Positions 43,793 through 52,539 of a DNA stretch of 64,000 bases are shown here, one piece after another. The stretch's first letter is position 1; each line of letters opens with the position of its first letter. The notes beneath the pieces were generated by a model. It was not told the origin of the DNA. It made no database searches and saw only the letters and a list, made by a program, of their open reading frames with translations. The position numbers were made by a program, and so were the translations under genes. Location: the NCBI RefSeq assembly GCF_022179545.1, contig NZ_AP025518.1, forward strand, positions 3,162,001 through 3,226,000. Reading direction: 5' to 3'. The DNA comes from Mycolicibacterium fortuitum subsp. fortuitum. Its GTDB lineage: Bacteria; Actinomycetota; Actinomycetes; Mycobacteriales; Mycobacteriaceae.

Positions 43793-44536
43793 GTGAGTAC
43801 CGTTCCCACCCCCTTCAACGATTGCGCCGGCGGGCCGTCCCCGGTCCACGACGCACGTTGGTCCGAACACAATTCCGCTCGACGTGCACGTCTTGTCGAA
43901 GCCGCGGTGGCCCTGTTGGACGAGCAGCCGGTGGGCCGCGATGTGAGCGTTGAGGAGATCGCCCAGCGCGCTGGCCTGGCCAGGTCCGTGTTCTATCGGC
44001 AGTTTGACAGTCGGGAGGCCTTCGATTGCCGGGTCCGCGCCGTCATCCTCGATCAGTGCTTCGCGATGTACGCGACCAACCTGGATTTCTCGACGGGATC
44101 GATCGACGAGATCGTCACCAGAACCGCTGGCGCCCTGCTTGCTTGGCGTATCGACCATCCTGCCTGGTATGCCTTTCTCGGCACGGGGCCGACTGATCAC
44201 GACAATCCGGACCTGGATGCGGTACAGAGCCTCAGCCGCCGGTTCGAGACGCTCATCGATGTGCGTTTGTCCGAGATCGCGCAATTGGTCGGCGTCGACT
44301 ACGAACCGTTGCGGACGCTGCCGTTTGCGGTGGTCACCATGGTCGATGGCACCTTCACACGATGGCTGTCGGATCCGTCGCCGCCGCGCAGCAGGGACCA
44401 GCTCGTTCGCGATGTTGCCAATTACGCCTGGTACATGCTGGACGGTGCGGCTCGACGTAGTGGATTGTGCGTCGATCGCGATCAGACAGTCGACGAGGTA
44501 ATCGGCGGGGTGTCTGGCTCCGCAGCTAAGCCGTAG
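43793..44536 (+). CDS. TetR-family regulator
   Basis: 247 aa from GTG 43793. HTH: RLVEAAVALLDEQPVGRDVSVEEIAQRAGLARSVFYRQFDSREAF, near residues 33-77. It has a hydrophilic 30-residue N-terminal extension (MSTVPTPFNDCAGGPSPVHD). Downstream in the same direction lie two TGGGAC dyads and then the first AurF-like gene, so this protein is the best candidate for their ligand. It diverges from the alpha/beta hydrolase gene. Confidence 0.87.
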   Translation: MSTVPTPFNDCAGGPSPVHDARWSEHNSARRARLVEAAVALLDEQPVGRDVSVEEIAQRAGLARSVFYRQFDSREAFDCRVRAVILDQCFAMYATNLDFSTGSIDEIVTRTAGALLAWRIDHPAWYAFLGTGPTDHDNPDLDAVQSLSRRFETLIDVRLSEIAQLVGVDYEPLRTLPFAVVTMVDGTFTRWLSDPSPPRSRDQLVRDVANYAWYMLDGAARRSGLCVDRDQTVDEVIGGVSGSAAKP

Positions 44537-44648
44537 ACACTGAGACACATTGTGGCAGCGCATATCCACAACTGACCGGTCCGGGCGACGAGTCATAGAA
44601 GTAGCACTCGACCGGTGCGCTGATACCTGGCGCCACCCTTGACAGGCG

Positions 44649-44669
44649 TATGGGACAGGGTGTCCCATA
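44649..44669. promoter_or_regulatory. First TGGGAC-type dyad before aurF-like gene 1
   Basis: TATGGGACA and TGTCCCATA are perfect arms around GGG. It lies 75 bp before the start codon at 44744. The GGG-CCC distance is 9, not the 8 of DosR boxes, so a TetR operator is more likely. Confidence 0.7.
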
Positions 44670-44681
44670 GAGGTAATTGAA

Positions 44682-44698
44682 TGGGACCAGCGGTCCCA
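44682..44698. promoter_or_regulatory. Second TGGGAC-type dyad before aurF-like gene 1
   Basis: TGGGACC and GGTCCCA are perfect arms around AGC, 46 bp before the start codon. With the site at 44649-44669 it makes tandem operators whose centres are 31 bp (about three helical turns) apart. Confidence 0.7.
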
Positions 44699-44743
44699 AT
44701 AAGCGAGCCTCGGGGTACTCAACTGCCTAGGAGAAATGACGTC

Positions 44744-45760
44744 ATGGCATTAACGAAGGCGGTCCGTCGCTGGCGGGACGGGATGCGGGTCAGCGGCGAT
44801 GCGGATTACTGCACCAGGTTGGAGACACTCTCGAGCGGATCGGTCCGCCGCAACTTCAACCCGTATCTGGACATACCGTGGGACTCACCCGAGTTCAAGG
44901 TGACCGAGAACGACCCGCGCTGGGTGCTGGCCGCCGAAAGCGACCCCATCGGAAGTAGCCCGTGGTATCAGGCGCAACCGCTGGAGAAGCAGATCGCGAT
45001 CGGCATGTGGCGTCAGGCGAATGTCGCCAAGGCCGGCCTGCAATTCGAGAACATGCTGATCCGCGGACTCCTGAATTACACATTCTGGGTTCCCAACGGC
45101 AGCCCTGAATACCGGTACTGCCTGCACGAGGCGGTCGAAGAGTGCAACCACACCCTGATGTTCCAAGAGATGGTGAACCACGCGGGTGTGGATGTTCCCG
45201 GTTTGGCGCGGTGGCTCAGATGGATGCACTCACTGCCCCCGCTATTCGCCAGTCCGATGCCGGTGTTCTTCTTCATGATGGTGCTCTGCGGCGAGGAACC
45301 GATCGACCACATGCAGAAATCCATTCTGCGCGAGGGTAAGCCGATCCACCCCATCATGGAGCGCGTCATGGCGATCCACGTCGCCGAGGAAGCACGGCAC
45401 ATCTCGTTTGCCCACGAGTTCCTCCGCCGACGAATCCCGGAGATGCGGCGGCTCAACCGATTCGGGCTGTCGATCATCTATCCGCTCAGCTTCCGCCTGG
45501 CGGCGACGCTCATCGCCAAGCCGCCGCGCTCATTCTGGCGGGAGTTCGAGATCCCGCGTTCGGTGAAGAAGGAGATCTATTGGCGGGCACCCCAATCCAG
45601 GGCGATGCTGCGTGAGATCTACGGTGATGTGCGAATGCTGGCCGAAGACACCGGTTTGATGAATCCGATCGCCAAGATCCTCTGGCGCATTCTGCGCATC
45701 GACGGTCCGGCGTCGCGTTACCGTAGCGAACCGGTGCGCCAAACGGTCGCCGTCGCCTGA
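44744..45760 (+). CDS. AurF-like diiron oxygenase 1
   Basis: 338 aa from ATG 44744, with AGGAG 10 nt upstream. Two diiron motifs are clear: HEAVEECNHTLMFQEM and HVAEEARHISFAHEF (each E-x-x-H), plus an early FENMLIRG helix. AurF oxidises an aryl amine to nitro; relatives act as hydroxylases or N-oxygenases. The copy at 47583 has exactly the same length and long identical blocks such as WVPNGSPEYRYCLHE. It follows two TetR-type dyads. Cytosolic; the electron donor is unknown. Confidence 0.85.
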   Translation: MALTKAVRRWRDGMRVSGDADYCTRLETLSSGSVRRNFNPYLDIPWDSPEFKVTENDPRWVLAAESDPIGSSPWYQAQPLEKQIAIGMWRQANVAKAGLQFENMLIRGLLNYTFWVPNGSPEYRYCLHEAVEECNHTLMFQEMVNHAGVDVPGLARWLRWMHSLPPLFASPMPVFFFMMVLCGEEPIDHMQKSILREGKPIHPIMERVMAIHVAEEARHISFAHEFLRRRIPEMRRLNRFGLSIIYPLSFRLAATLIAKPPRSFWREFEIPRSVKKEIYWRAPQSRAMLREIYGDVRMLAEDTGLMNPIAKILWRILRIDGPASRYRSEPVRQTVAVA

Positions 45761-45794
45761 ACGTCCTCGAGAACTTTCGTCCCGAAACAGGGGA

Positions 45795-45822
45795 CGCCCC
45801 GCTGCGGAAGTTCAGCGGGGCG
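45795..45822 (+). terminator. Hairpin terminator of aurF-like gene 1
   Basis: CGCCCCGCTG pairs perfectly with CAGCGGGGCG across an 8-nt loop, 35 bp after the stop. No T-run, as usual for mycobacteria. Confidence 0.7.
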
Positions 45823-45944
45823 GCTGCGGCAGCACGACCGACTGCTAGGGAGGTCGAGGCTGTCGGGTCCTCGGCCCAGTCGCGCTCCCTTTGACCAATT
45901 CGAACCGCAGCAACACCAAACTAGCCCGCCGATGCATAAGTTGC

Positions 45945-45964
45945 GTAGGGACTTTCGGCCCCTG
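45945..45964. promoter_or_regulatory. DosR-like box
   Basis: Sequence GTAGGGACTTTCGGCCCCTG. GGG and CCC are 8 bp apart as in the DosR consensus (GGGAC-TWWAG-TCCC type). The next plus-strand start is the small membrane ORF at 46148. Confidence 0.6.
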
Positions 45965-46147
45965 AAGATCGCTGAAGGGCCCTATGTCGGTGCGTGTTTC
46001 GGATCCGCAGTCGGTCGGTCCGTCGCACAGCAGATCGCCTTCGGCGCATACACAGATCGCCGACGAAGATATAGAGCCTTGTGGCCCTTCCGGCACACCA
46101 TTGCACTAGGCCAAACTGGGGTCTCCCGTTATCGAGAGGCCCATCTG

Positions 46148-46294
46148 ATGGCTCAATACCGCGCGCCGATGTGGACGTGGTTGCTACTGGTCGTGGCGCT
46201 GCTCCTCATCTTCGGGCGGTGCAGCGACGGTGACCGCGAGCTTTCGAACCACGGACAGATCGCGGTGTTGGGATCGACAGGTGCCGCGTCGTAG
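46148..46294 (+). CDS. Putative small membrane protein
   Basis: 48 aa. It starts at ATG 46148 with GAGAGG about 10 nt upstream. Residues 8-22 (MWTWLLLVVALLLIFG) form one membrane helix; the rest (RCSDGDRELSNHG) is polar. It is downstream of a DosR-like box and ends 55 bp from the universal stress protein. Short, and no homologue is recalled, so coding is uncertain. Confidence 0.4.
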   Translation: MAQYRAPMWTWLLLVVALLLIFGRCSDGDRELSNHGQIAVLGSTGAAS

Positions 46295-46349
46295 CGAGCC
46301 GGTAAGCCCAGGACTCCGTCAACGAGGATCGGCTTTGAATTCTCGACGC

Positions 46350-47282
46350 CTAGGGCTGACCGCTGCGGTTCGCGGAGGCGCTCGACGGCACGATCATCAC
46401 CGGGCACGGGGCATGATGAATGAGGGCGTGACTCGTCGAGCCCAGGACTGAGCCCACAAATTCACTGCGGCCCCGACTTCCAACGACAATCAGTTGTGCT
46501 TCATGCGCGTAACGCATCAATGCCCAGGCCGTCCGGCCGGTGGTCACCGCGCAATGGGCGACGACCTCGGGATGGCGTGCGCTCCACCGTGCGATGCGCT
46601 GATTCAGCAGTTCCTGCTGCTGCGCTTGGTATTCCGGCCACCATCGTGGTTGGGCTTCCGGATCCGCGAGGCTGCCGGGCAATTCGCCACAACTGAAGAC
46701 GGCGGTGAGGTCGGCGCCGCGCAATGCCGCTTCCTCGAATGCCCACTCAGTGGCGTTGTCTGCGGCCTCGGAGCTGTCGACACCTACGACGACCGTCCGT
46801 CGCTGTTGTACTCGAGAATCGTTGCGGGCCCCACGCACGACGACGACCGGTCCGTACCCGTGCGCGCTCACAGATACTGCCACCGACCCGGCATGAACGG
46901 CCCCCTGCGATTGGGCGCGGCTCGATCCCACCACCGTCAGCAGTGCCTGGCGAGACAGTGCAATCAGCGTGGGCAGAGGTCGGCCCGTGACCCACGATGT
47001 CTCAACCGCTACCTCCGGGCAGGCCGCGGCGACCTCCAGTTGAGCCTCGGCCAGAAGGTCAACAGCCCTGGACTCTCGGTACTTCAGTATTCGGCGCTGA
47101 GACCAAGGACCCAACTCGATCTCTGCCTCACCGGGATCCACGATGTGGACCAGTCGCACCGAGACGCTGCGCCGTTCGGCCTCGCGGGCCGCCCACACCG
47201 CCGCGTCGAGGGCGGACAACGATCCGTCAACGCCGACAAGTAGGTTGGGGGCGCTGCCTGCCATGTTTGCCATCTCCGGCAA
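46350..47282 (-). CDS. Tandem universal stress protein
   Basis: 310 aa with two Usp domains. Domain 1: LLVGVDGSLSALDAAVWAAREAERR, and VVGSSRAQSQGAVHAGSVAVSVSAHGYGPVVVVRG. Domain 2: VVGVDSSEAADNATEWAFEEA, and VVGSRGRSEFVGSVLGSTSHALIHHAPCPVMIV, the G-x2-G-x9-G-S ATP site. Tandem Usp proteins such as Rv2623 belong to the DosR dormancy regulon. It is divergent from aurF-like gene 2. A weak DosR-like sequence GGGTCATTGGTCCT lies at 47407-47420. Confidence 0.88.
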   Translation of the reverse strand: MPEMANMAGSAPNLLVGVDGSLSALDAAVWAAREAERRSVSVRLVHIVDPGEAEIELGPWSQRRILKYRESRAVDLLAEAQLEVAAACPEVAVETSWVTGRPLPTLIALSRQALLTVVGSSRAQSQGAVHAGSVAVSVSAHGYGPVVVVRGARNDSRVQQRRTVVVGVDSSEAADNATEWAFEEAALRGADLTAVFSCGELPGSLADPEAQPRWWPEYQAQQQELLNQRIARWSARHPEVVAHCAVTTGRTAWALMRYAHEAQLIVVGSRGRSEFVGSVLGSTSHALIHHAPCPVMIVPSSASANRSGQP

Positions 47283-47582
47283 GAGAACCTCCTCGATCTC
47301 GTTGCGGCGCTGTGATATCGCGATGGAACCGAGTCCGCTCGGTGCTCCTTACGTTCAATCAGCCCCCGTCATACCCAGACTGGAGCACCTAGGTAGACCC
47401 AGTGAAGGGTCATTGGTCCTCAACGCAAGCACCCGCTCGTCGACAGCACCTTGGCCGCCGACCGAGCCTGGTCGCCCCGGGCCAATAGGGTCTTTCGACC
47501 CTATCCGCTGATGGGGATACCGCCGGTACCGTTTGTGTACACGAAGCGGGTGAATGTAAATCCCACATGGGAGGTTGGACCG
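47283..47582. promoter_or_regulatory. Divergent promoter, Usp and aurF-like gene 2
   Basis: 300 bp holding the weak DosR-like match at 47407-47420 and the strong dyad at 47485-47504. No gene seen. Confidence 0.5.
47485..47504. promoter_or_regulatory. Perfect dyad before aurF-like gene 2
   Basis: ATAGGGTCTTTCGACCCTAT has perfect 8-bp arms around TTTC, 78 bp upstream of the start. GGG and CCC are 8 bp apart, as in DosR boxes, but the core is GGGTC not GGGAC, so it may be a DosR variant or another regulator's site. Confidence 0.65.
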
Positions 47583-48599
47583 ATGGCTCGGACCAGAATG
47601 GTCAGGCGCTGGCGCAAGAACATGGACGTCAGCGATGACACCCAGTACGCCGAGATGCTCGCTACCTTGTCGGAAGGGTCGGTGCGTCGAAGTTTCAATC
47701 CGTACACGGACATCGATTGGGACGCACAGGCGTTCGCCGTCAAGGCGGACGATCCGCGCTGGATCCTGCCCGAATCGGACCCGATCGGCGCTCACGCGTG
47801 GTACCAGGCGCAGTCGATGGAGCGGCAGATTGCGATCGGCATGTGGCGCCAGGCCAACGTCGCCAAGGTCGGTGAGCAATTCGAGAACATCCTGATCCGC
47901 GGCCTGATGGAGTACTCGTTCTGGGTGCCCAACGGATCGCCGGAGTACCGGTACTGCCTGCACGAATCTATTGAGGAGTGCAACCACAATCTGATGTTCC
48001 AGGAGATGGTGAACCGGATCGGCATGGATGTGCCGGGCATGCCGCGGCTGCTCAAGTGGCTGCAGCCGCTCATCCCGTTGACCGCAGGCCCGCTGCCGAT
48101 TCCGTTCTTCTTCGGCATTCTCGCCGGTGAGGAGCCCATCGATCACACGCAGAAGAACGTGCTGCGCGAGGGTAAGGCCCTGCATCCGATCATGGAGCGG
48201 GTCATGGCGATTCACGTCGCCGAGGAGGCCCGCCACATGTCATTCGCGCACCAGTACCTGCACAAGCGGGTGCCGAACCTGCGCTTGCACCAGCGCCTGC
48301 TGTTGTCACTCTTTGTGCCGCTGACGATGCGCATCCTGTGTTCGGCCATCATCGTGCCGCCGCGGGCGTTCTGGAAGGAATTCGACATCCCGCGCTCGGT
48401 GCGCAAGGACCTGTTTTTCGGATCGCCCGAATCGCGCAAGATCCTTCGGGACATGTTCGGCGACGTCCGGATGCTGTGCCACGACACCGGCCTGATGAAC
48501 CCGATCGCCAAGCTGATGTGGCGCATCTGCAAGATCGACGGGCCCCCGAGCCGCTACCGCAGCGAGCCGCAACGCCAGCACCTACTTTCGGCCGTGTAG
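47583..48599 (+). CDS. AurF-like diiron oxygenase 2
   Basis: 338 aa from ATG 47583, with GGAGG 7 nt upstream. Diiron motifs: HESIEECNHNLMFQEM and HVAEEARHMSFAHQY. Long blocks are identical to aurF-like gene 1, so the pair arose by duplication. N-terminus MARTRMVRRWRKNMDVSDDTQYAEMLATLSEGSVRRSFNPY is conserved too. The BVMO gene follows by about 110 bp and could share its transcript. The substrate is unknown; aryl amine or lipid hydroxylation are both possible. Confidence 0.85.
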   Translation: MARTRMVRRWRKNMDVSDDTQYAEMLATLSEGSVRRSFNPYTDIDWDAQAFAVKADDPRWILPESDPIGAHAWYQAQSMERQIAIGMWRQANVAKVGEQFENILIRGLMEYSFWVPNGSPEYRYCLHESIEECNHNLMFQEMVNRIGMDVPGMPRLLKWLQPLIPLTAGPLPIPFFFGILAGEEPIDHTQKNVLREGKALHPIMERVMAIHVAEEARHMSFAHQYLHKRVPNLRLHQRLLLSLFVPLTMRILCSAIIVPPRAFWKEFDIPRSVRKDLFFGSPESRKILRDMFGDVRMLCHDTGLMNPIAKLMWRICKIDGPPSRYRSEPQRQHLLSAV

Positions 48600-48709
48600 C
48601 CGCCGTCCACTGCGGAACCCGGCTGGGGCTCTGGCCATTCCGGCAGCGTCGACGACCCGACAGGAAATACAGCACCGATAATCCCGTGCATCGAAAGGCT
48701 TGGTTGGCT

Positions 48710-50218
48710 GTGATTGAAATCGAACACCTCGACGTGCTGATCATCGGTGCCGGTATCTCCGGCATCGGTGCCGCCTACTATCTGCAGCGCGAACACCCCG
48801 GGCGCAGCTACGCGATCCTGGAAGCCCGCGGGACAATCGGCGGCACTTGGGACCTGTTCCGCTATCCGGGCATTCGGTCGGACTCCGACCTGCACACCTT
48901 CGGCTACGCGTTCAAGCCGTGGCGTGACGAGTACGCGATCGCCACGGCCGACAAGATCCTGGCATACCTCCGCGAGACCGTCTCGGAGGACGGCATCGAC
49001 GACCGAATCCGGTTCCACCACAAGGTGCTCGGCGCAGCCTGGGATACCGCGCAGGCGCGCTGGACGGTGGACATCGAGCGGACCGAGGGCGAGGGGGCAG
49101 ACCCAGAACTGGTGCAGGTTTCGGCGAGCTGGCTGTTCTGTGGTGGCGGGTACTACCGCTACGACCACGGCTACACCCCACACTTCGAGGGGCAGGAGCG
49201 GTTCACCGGTCAGATCGTGCATCCTCAGCATTGGCCCGAGGATCTGGACTACGCCGGCAAGAAGGTCGTCGTGATCGGGAGCGGAGCCACCGCGGTCACG
49301 CTGGTCCCGTCGTTGGCGGGCACCGCGGCTCACGTCACCATGTTGCAGCGCTCACCCACCTATGTGATGCCGGTGCCGGCCAAGGACAAGTTTGCCAACA
49401 CCGCCAAGCGGCTGCTGGGCGACGAGCGTGGCTATGCGCTGACTCGGCGCAAGAACATCCTCAAACAACGTGGTGTCTACACGTTCTGCCAGACGTTTCC
49501 GAAGGCTGCGCGGGCCGTGATTCGCTGGGTCAATGCGGCCAAGTTGCCCGCCGGGTATCCGGTGGACGAGCATTTCAGCCCTCGCTACAACCCGTGGGAT
49601 CAGCGACTATGTGCGGTGCCCGACGGTGATCTGTTCGCCGTGCTCGGTGCGGGCAGCGCCTCGGTGGTCACCGACCGCATCGCGACATTTACCGAGACGG
49701 GCATCCTGCTGGCGTCCGGGCACGAGCTCGACGCCGACATCATCGTCACCGCAACCGGATTGAACATCCAGTTGCTCGGCGGAATGACGCTCACGGTAGA
49801 CGGTGAGCCGATCGACCTGTCGAAAACCGTGGCCTACAAGGGAATGATGCTTTCCGGCGTTCCCAACTTCGTGCTCGCGTTCGGCTACACGAACTCGTCA
49901 TGGACGCTCAAGATCGACCTGTTGTGCGAGCATTTCTGCCGGCTGCTGAGCCACATGGACAGCCACGGCTACGACATGGTGTGGCCGGTCGCCGATCCTG
50001 AGATGGAAACTCTTCCGCTGCTGGACTTCTCGGCAGGATACGTGCAGCGGGCTCTGGACGAGCTGCCGCGCCGCGGTGTCGACGGTCCGTGGGTGATGTC
50101 GATGAACTACTTCCATGACGTGGCGATGCTCCGAAACGGGCCCGTGGTCGACCCGAATCTCGCGTTCGAGAAGGGTGCGACGAAGACCCGCTCGGAGACG
50201 GCCGGCGGCGTGAACTGA
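48710..50218 (+). CDS. Baeyer-Villiger monooxygenase, EthA/MymA-like
   Basis: 502 aa from GTG 48710; TTG 48704 and GTG 48686 are in-frame alternatives. First Rossmann motif GAGISGIGAAYYL, the BVMO fingerprint FTGQIVHPQHWPE (F-x-G-x3-H-x3-W), and second Rossmann motif VIGSGATAVTLVPSL. It uses FAD and NADPH to insert oxygen beside a ketone; EthA also activates ethionamide and MymA acts in lipid metabolism under acid stress. It follows the diiron gene and precedes an LpqN/T-like lipoprotein. Confidence 0.88.
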   Translation: MIEIEHLDVLIIGAGISGIGAAYYLQREHPGRSYAILEARGTIGGTWDLFRYPGIRSDSDLHTFGYAFKPWRDEYAIATADKILAYLRETVSEDGIDDRIRFHHKVLGAAWDTAQARWTVDIERTEGEGADPELVQVSASWLFCGGGYYRYDHGYTPHFEGQERFTGQIVHPQHWPEDLDYAGKKVVVIGSGATAVTLVPSLAGTAAHVTMLQRSPTYVMPVPAKDKFANTAKRLLGDERGYALTRRKNILKQRGVYTFCQTFPKAARAVIRWVNAAKLPAGYPVDEHFSPRYNPWDQRLCAVPDGDLFAVLGAGSASVVTDRIATFTETGILLASGHELDADIIVTATGLNIQLLGGMTLTVDGEPIDLSKTVAYKGMMLSGVPNFVLAFGYTNSSWTLKIDLLCEHFCRLLSHMDSHGYDMVWPVADPEMETLPLLDFSAGYVQRALDELPRRGVDGPWVMSMNYFHDVAMLRNGPVVDPNLAFEKGATKTRSETAGGVN

Positions 50219-50223
50219 TTCGC

Positions 50224-50799
50224 GTGAACAGACTCATTGTGGCCGCAGTCGCCGCCTCGCTGTTGGCCGCTTGCAGCAGCACAGAGGAAGACAAGCGAGC
50301 GAATTCAGCAGCACACTGCGCAGATGTGAGGGCTGACCGGTGGATCGATGTTCCCCTGGCCGTCGGGCAACCGACGATGCGGATTCCACAGCCACCCAAT
50401 TGGGAATCGGAACCCGAGTTCATCAAGCCGCCGATGAAGCTCGTGTTGCGCAACAATGCACTGGCCGACGGAAACGGCGTGCCTGCGATCACTGTGGCGA
50501 CCGGTGAGGCGATCGAGCCGGACCAGGCGCCTGAAGAGATGCTGAACGACAGCATTGCGGGGTTTGCAGATATCGGCGCCCAGAACATCTTGCAGCGTGC
50601 GGTGACCGTGTGCGGATACTCCGCCCGCAGAGTTACCTATACCGCGGACAGATTGGGTGCCACTGTAATCGCCGTCGCTGTTCCCCTCGAAGGCAAGATG
50701 TCCGTCGTCATCGTGGCCGCACAGAGCGTGACACCGCAGAACCGCACATTCCAACTGGACTCGGAGCGCGTCTTGTCCGGGATACAGATCGGGCCCTGA
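50224..50799 (+). CDS. LpqN/LpqT-like lipoprotein
   Basis: 191 aa from GTG 50224, six bases after the BVMO stop. Signal and lipobox: VAASLLAACSSTEED, Cys at about 17. The mature domain VPLAVGQPTMRIPQPPNWESEPEF and RAVTVCGYSARRVTYTADRLG is typical of the mycobacterial LpqN/T fold, found in exported lipoproteins that bind lipids or partner enzymes. Probably in the same transcript as the BVMO. Confidence 0.8.
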   Translation: MNRLIVAAVAASLLAACSSTEEDKRANSAAHCADVRADRWIDVPLAVGQPTMRIPQPPNWESEPEFIKPPMKLVLRNNALADGNGVPAITVATGEAIEPDQAPEEMLNDSIAGFADIGAQNILQRAVTVCGYSARRVTYTADRLGATVIAVAVPLEGKMSVVIVAAQSVTPQNRTFQLDSERVLSGIQIGP

Positions 50800-50824
50800 C
50801 AAGCGCCCATACCGGCCGGGACTT

Positions 50825-50844
50825 CCGCCCCTAGTGGCAGCAGG
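50825..50844. promoter_or_regulatory. DosR-like box before whiB
   Basis: Sequence GCCGGGACTTCCGCCCCTAG. GGGACTTCCGCCCC fits GGG-N8-CCC with the GGGACTT half of the DosR consensus. 52 bp upstream of the WhiB start. Confidence 0.65.
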
Positions 50845-50896
50845 TGCGCGGTGGTCGAATCGTTGTATCTGATCGGTAACTGCGAAAGGAGCATAG

Positions 50897-51241
50897 ATGG
50901 GCCGCCTTCCCGCACCACACCGTGCTGGTCCGATGGACACCTGCCAGCTGCCGATTCCCGAGCCTGCCTCACAGGATTGGCGTTCACGGGGCAGCTGCCG
51001 CGACGTTGACCCGATAGTGTTCTATGGTCCCGATCGCGAAAGAGCCGCGGCCCGACGACGACGTGTGGCCAGTGCCAAAGCGATCTGCCAGACGTGTCCG
51101 GTAAAGCGCGCCTGCCTCAGACAGTCACTGAGATTCCCTGAACCGCACGGGGTCTGGGGAGGCCTCACCGCCGATGAACGCAGCAACATACTGATGGAAC
51201 GTGCGCTCGCGGGCAGGGAAGTGGACAGTGCGGCAACGTAA
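50897..51241 (+). CDS. WhiB-family iron-sulfur regulator
   Basis: 114 aa (Met 13 is a possible later start). The four Fe-S cysteines are in GSCRDVDP and CQTCPVKRAC (C-x2-C-x5-C). The GVWGGLT turn is followed by a short basic-poor tail. WhiB proteins sense oxygen or NO through a 4Fe-4S cluster and bind sigma factor A. The DosR-like box upstream and the surrounding oxygen-using enzymes fit such a role. The exact WhiB subtype is not certain. Confidence 0.88.
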   Translation: MGRLPAPHRAGPMDTCQLPIPEPASQDWRSRGSCRDVDPIVFYGPDRERAAARRRRVASAKAICQTCPVKRACLRQSLRFPEPHGVWGGLTADERSNILMERALAGREVDSAAT

Positions 51242-51570
51242 CGCGCGAGATGAGGGCATTCGCCCAGCCCCGCGGGCGGCAGCGCGTACTCGTCGGTGAC
51301 ATTGCCAGACAGCGGGGGACGGGCGAGGTCGATCTGGCTGGTGTCCATCGGCGTGATCGGTCTGGCAACGTCCGTGGCGCAGCAGTCGTTGGTGCGTCTG
51401 CGGTATCGACAATCGGACGACGAGTTGCGGTTGCTGACGGCCGGACCGGAGGACTCAACGGGATGCAACACAAAGGGGGAGGGCGGTGCCGGACCTGCCC
51501 CCGAGGGGCCGTGCACGTGATCCGGCCCACCCATATACCAACCTGCACAAGGCTTGTTCCGCCCCGTCGG
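51242..51570. other. Gap between whiB and desaturase gene
   Basis: 329 bp. A GTG frame at 51296-51520 (74 aa) starts MTLPDSGGRARSIWLVSIG and could encode a tiny one-helix membrane protein. It ends in low-complexity sequence and no homologue is recalled. Nothing else was seen. Confidence 0.3.
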
Positions 51571-52539
51571 TCAAGCCAGTCTTTCGGCTTTGCGGGCTGC
51601 GCGGCTGAGCCGGCGCTCCTTGGCCGCGTCGAACTTCACGCAGGATTCTTCGAGCTTCTTGACCAAGACACCAAGATCATCCCGCGCCCGCGCCCCGTCG
51701 CCGGTGAAGTCCTCGCGTTCGAAGATCCGCCACTTCCTGAGTTGAGGCATCACGATCTCCTCCAGGTGGACGCGCGGGTCGTAAATGCCGCCAACCGCAA
51801 TGGTCACCGCCTTACGGCGAAACGCGGGAATGGTGTAGCCGGGCATCGTGAAGTTGTTGAGGATCCGGTACACCGAAGCGATGGCCTGATTCGGCGCGAG
51901 TTCGAACCCCGCCGCGGAGATATCGCGGTAGAAGAGCATGTGCAGATTCTCGTCGGCTGAAACTCGTTGCAGCAGTTGATCAGCAATTGGATCATTGCAC
52001 GCCTTGCCGGTGTTGCGGTGCGACACCCGGGTAGCCAGTTCCTGGAAACTCACGTAGAGGACGGAGTCGAGGAGGCTGTCGGCGAACAGGTCACCCTGAT
52101 GATTCTGGCCGGGGGAGAAGCCGCGGGTGATCTGCTCGACCCGCAACTCTTCGAGTTCGACCGGGTCGCAAGCGCGCGTCACCACGAGGTAGTCGCGCAG
52201 TGCGAGGCTGTGCCGGTTTTCTTCCGTGGTCCAGCGGTTGACCCACTGGCCCCACGCACCGTCCATGCCCATGTTCATCGCAATCTCGCGGTGATAGGAA
52301 GGTAGGTTGTCTTCGGTGAGCAGGTTGACCACCATGGCGAGCCTGGCGACCTCCGACAACTGCGATTGCTCTGGGTGCCAATCCTCGCCGCCCAGAGCGT
52401 AATAGTTCTTGCCGTCCGACCACGGAATGTAGTCGTGCGGATTCCAGTCCTTCATCATCGACAGATGCCTGTTGAGCAGCCGCTCCGCCACCGGTTCCAA
52501 CTCATGCAGCAATCGCAGATCGTTCGAGTCCTTCGGCAA
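51571..52539 (-). CDS. desA1: Acyl-ACP desaturase, DesA1-like
   Basis: 322 aa. Diiron motifs: EENRH (TTEENRHSLALRDYL) and DENLH (SADENLHMLFYRD), with a conserved EDNLPSYHREIAMNMG and RVSHRNTGKACNDP block recalled from M. tuberculosis DesA1. It inserts a double bond in an acyl-ACP chain; DesA1 is required for mycolic acid synthesis. This might be a second paralogue rather than the essential copy: the C-terminal tail is shorter than I recall for M. tuberculosis DesA1. A DosR-like sequence lies 65 bp upstream, which would link lipid desaturation to low oxygen. Confidence 0.87.
   Translation of the reverse strand: MPKDSNDLRLLHELEPVAERLLNRHLSMMKDWNPHDYIPWSDGKNYYALGGEDWHPEQSQLSEVARLAMVVNLLTEDNLPSYHREIAMNMGMDGAWGQWVNRWTTEENRHSLALRDYLVVTRACDPVELEELRVEQITRGFSPGQNHQGDLFADSLLDSVLYVSFQELATRVSHRNTGKACNDPIADQLLQRVSADENLHMLFYRDISAAGFELAPNQAIASVYRILNNFTMPGYTIPAFRRKAVTIAVGGIYDPRVHLEEIVMPQLRKWRIFEREDFTGDGARARDDLGVLVKKLEESCVKFDAAKERRLSRAARKAERLA

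Larger units (their letters stand above)
45761..46147. promoter_or_regulatory. Intergenic region with terminator and DosR-like box
   Basis: Contains the hairpin at 45795-45822, which should end the aurF-like 1 transcript, and a DosR-like box at 45945-45964. No convincing gene between them. Confidence 0.5.

Noticed and set aside
44649..44698. TGGGAC dyads as DosR boxes
   Set aside because: GGG to CCC distance is 9 in the first dyad and the symmetry is different; adjacent TetR is the simpler owner.
43640..44722. 360-codon open frame on the minus strand
   Set aside because: Shadow of a clear TetR gene and of promoter DNA with dyads.
47355..48236. 293-codon minus-strand frame over aurF-like gene 2
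   Set aside because: Antisense to a gene with diiron motifs and a good ribosome site.
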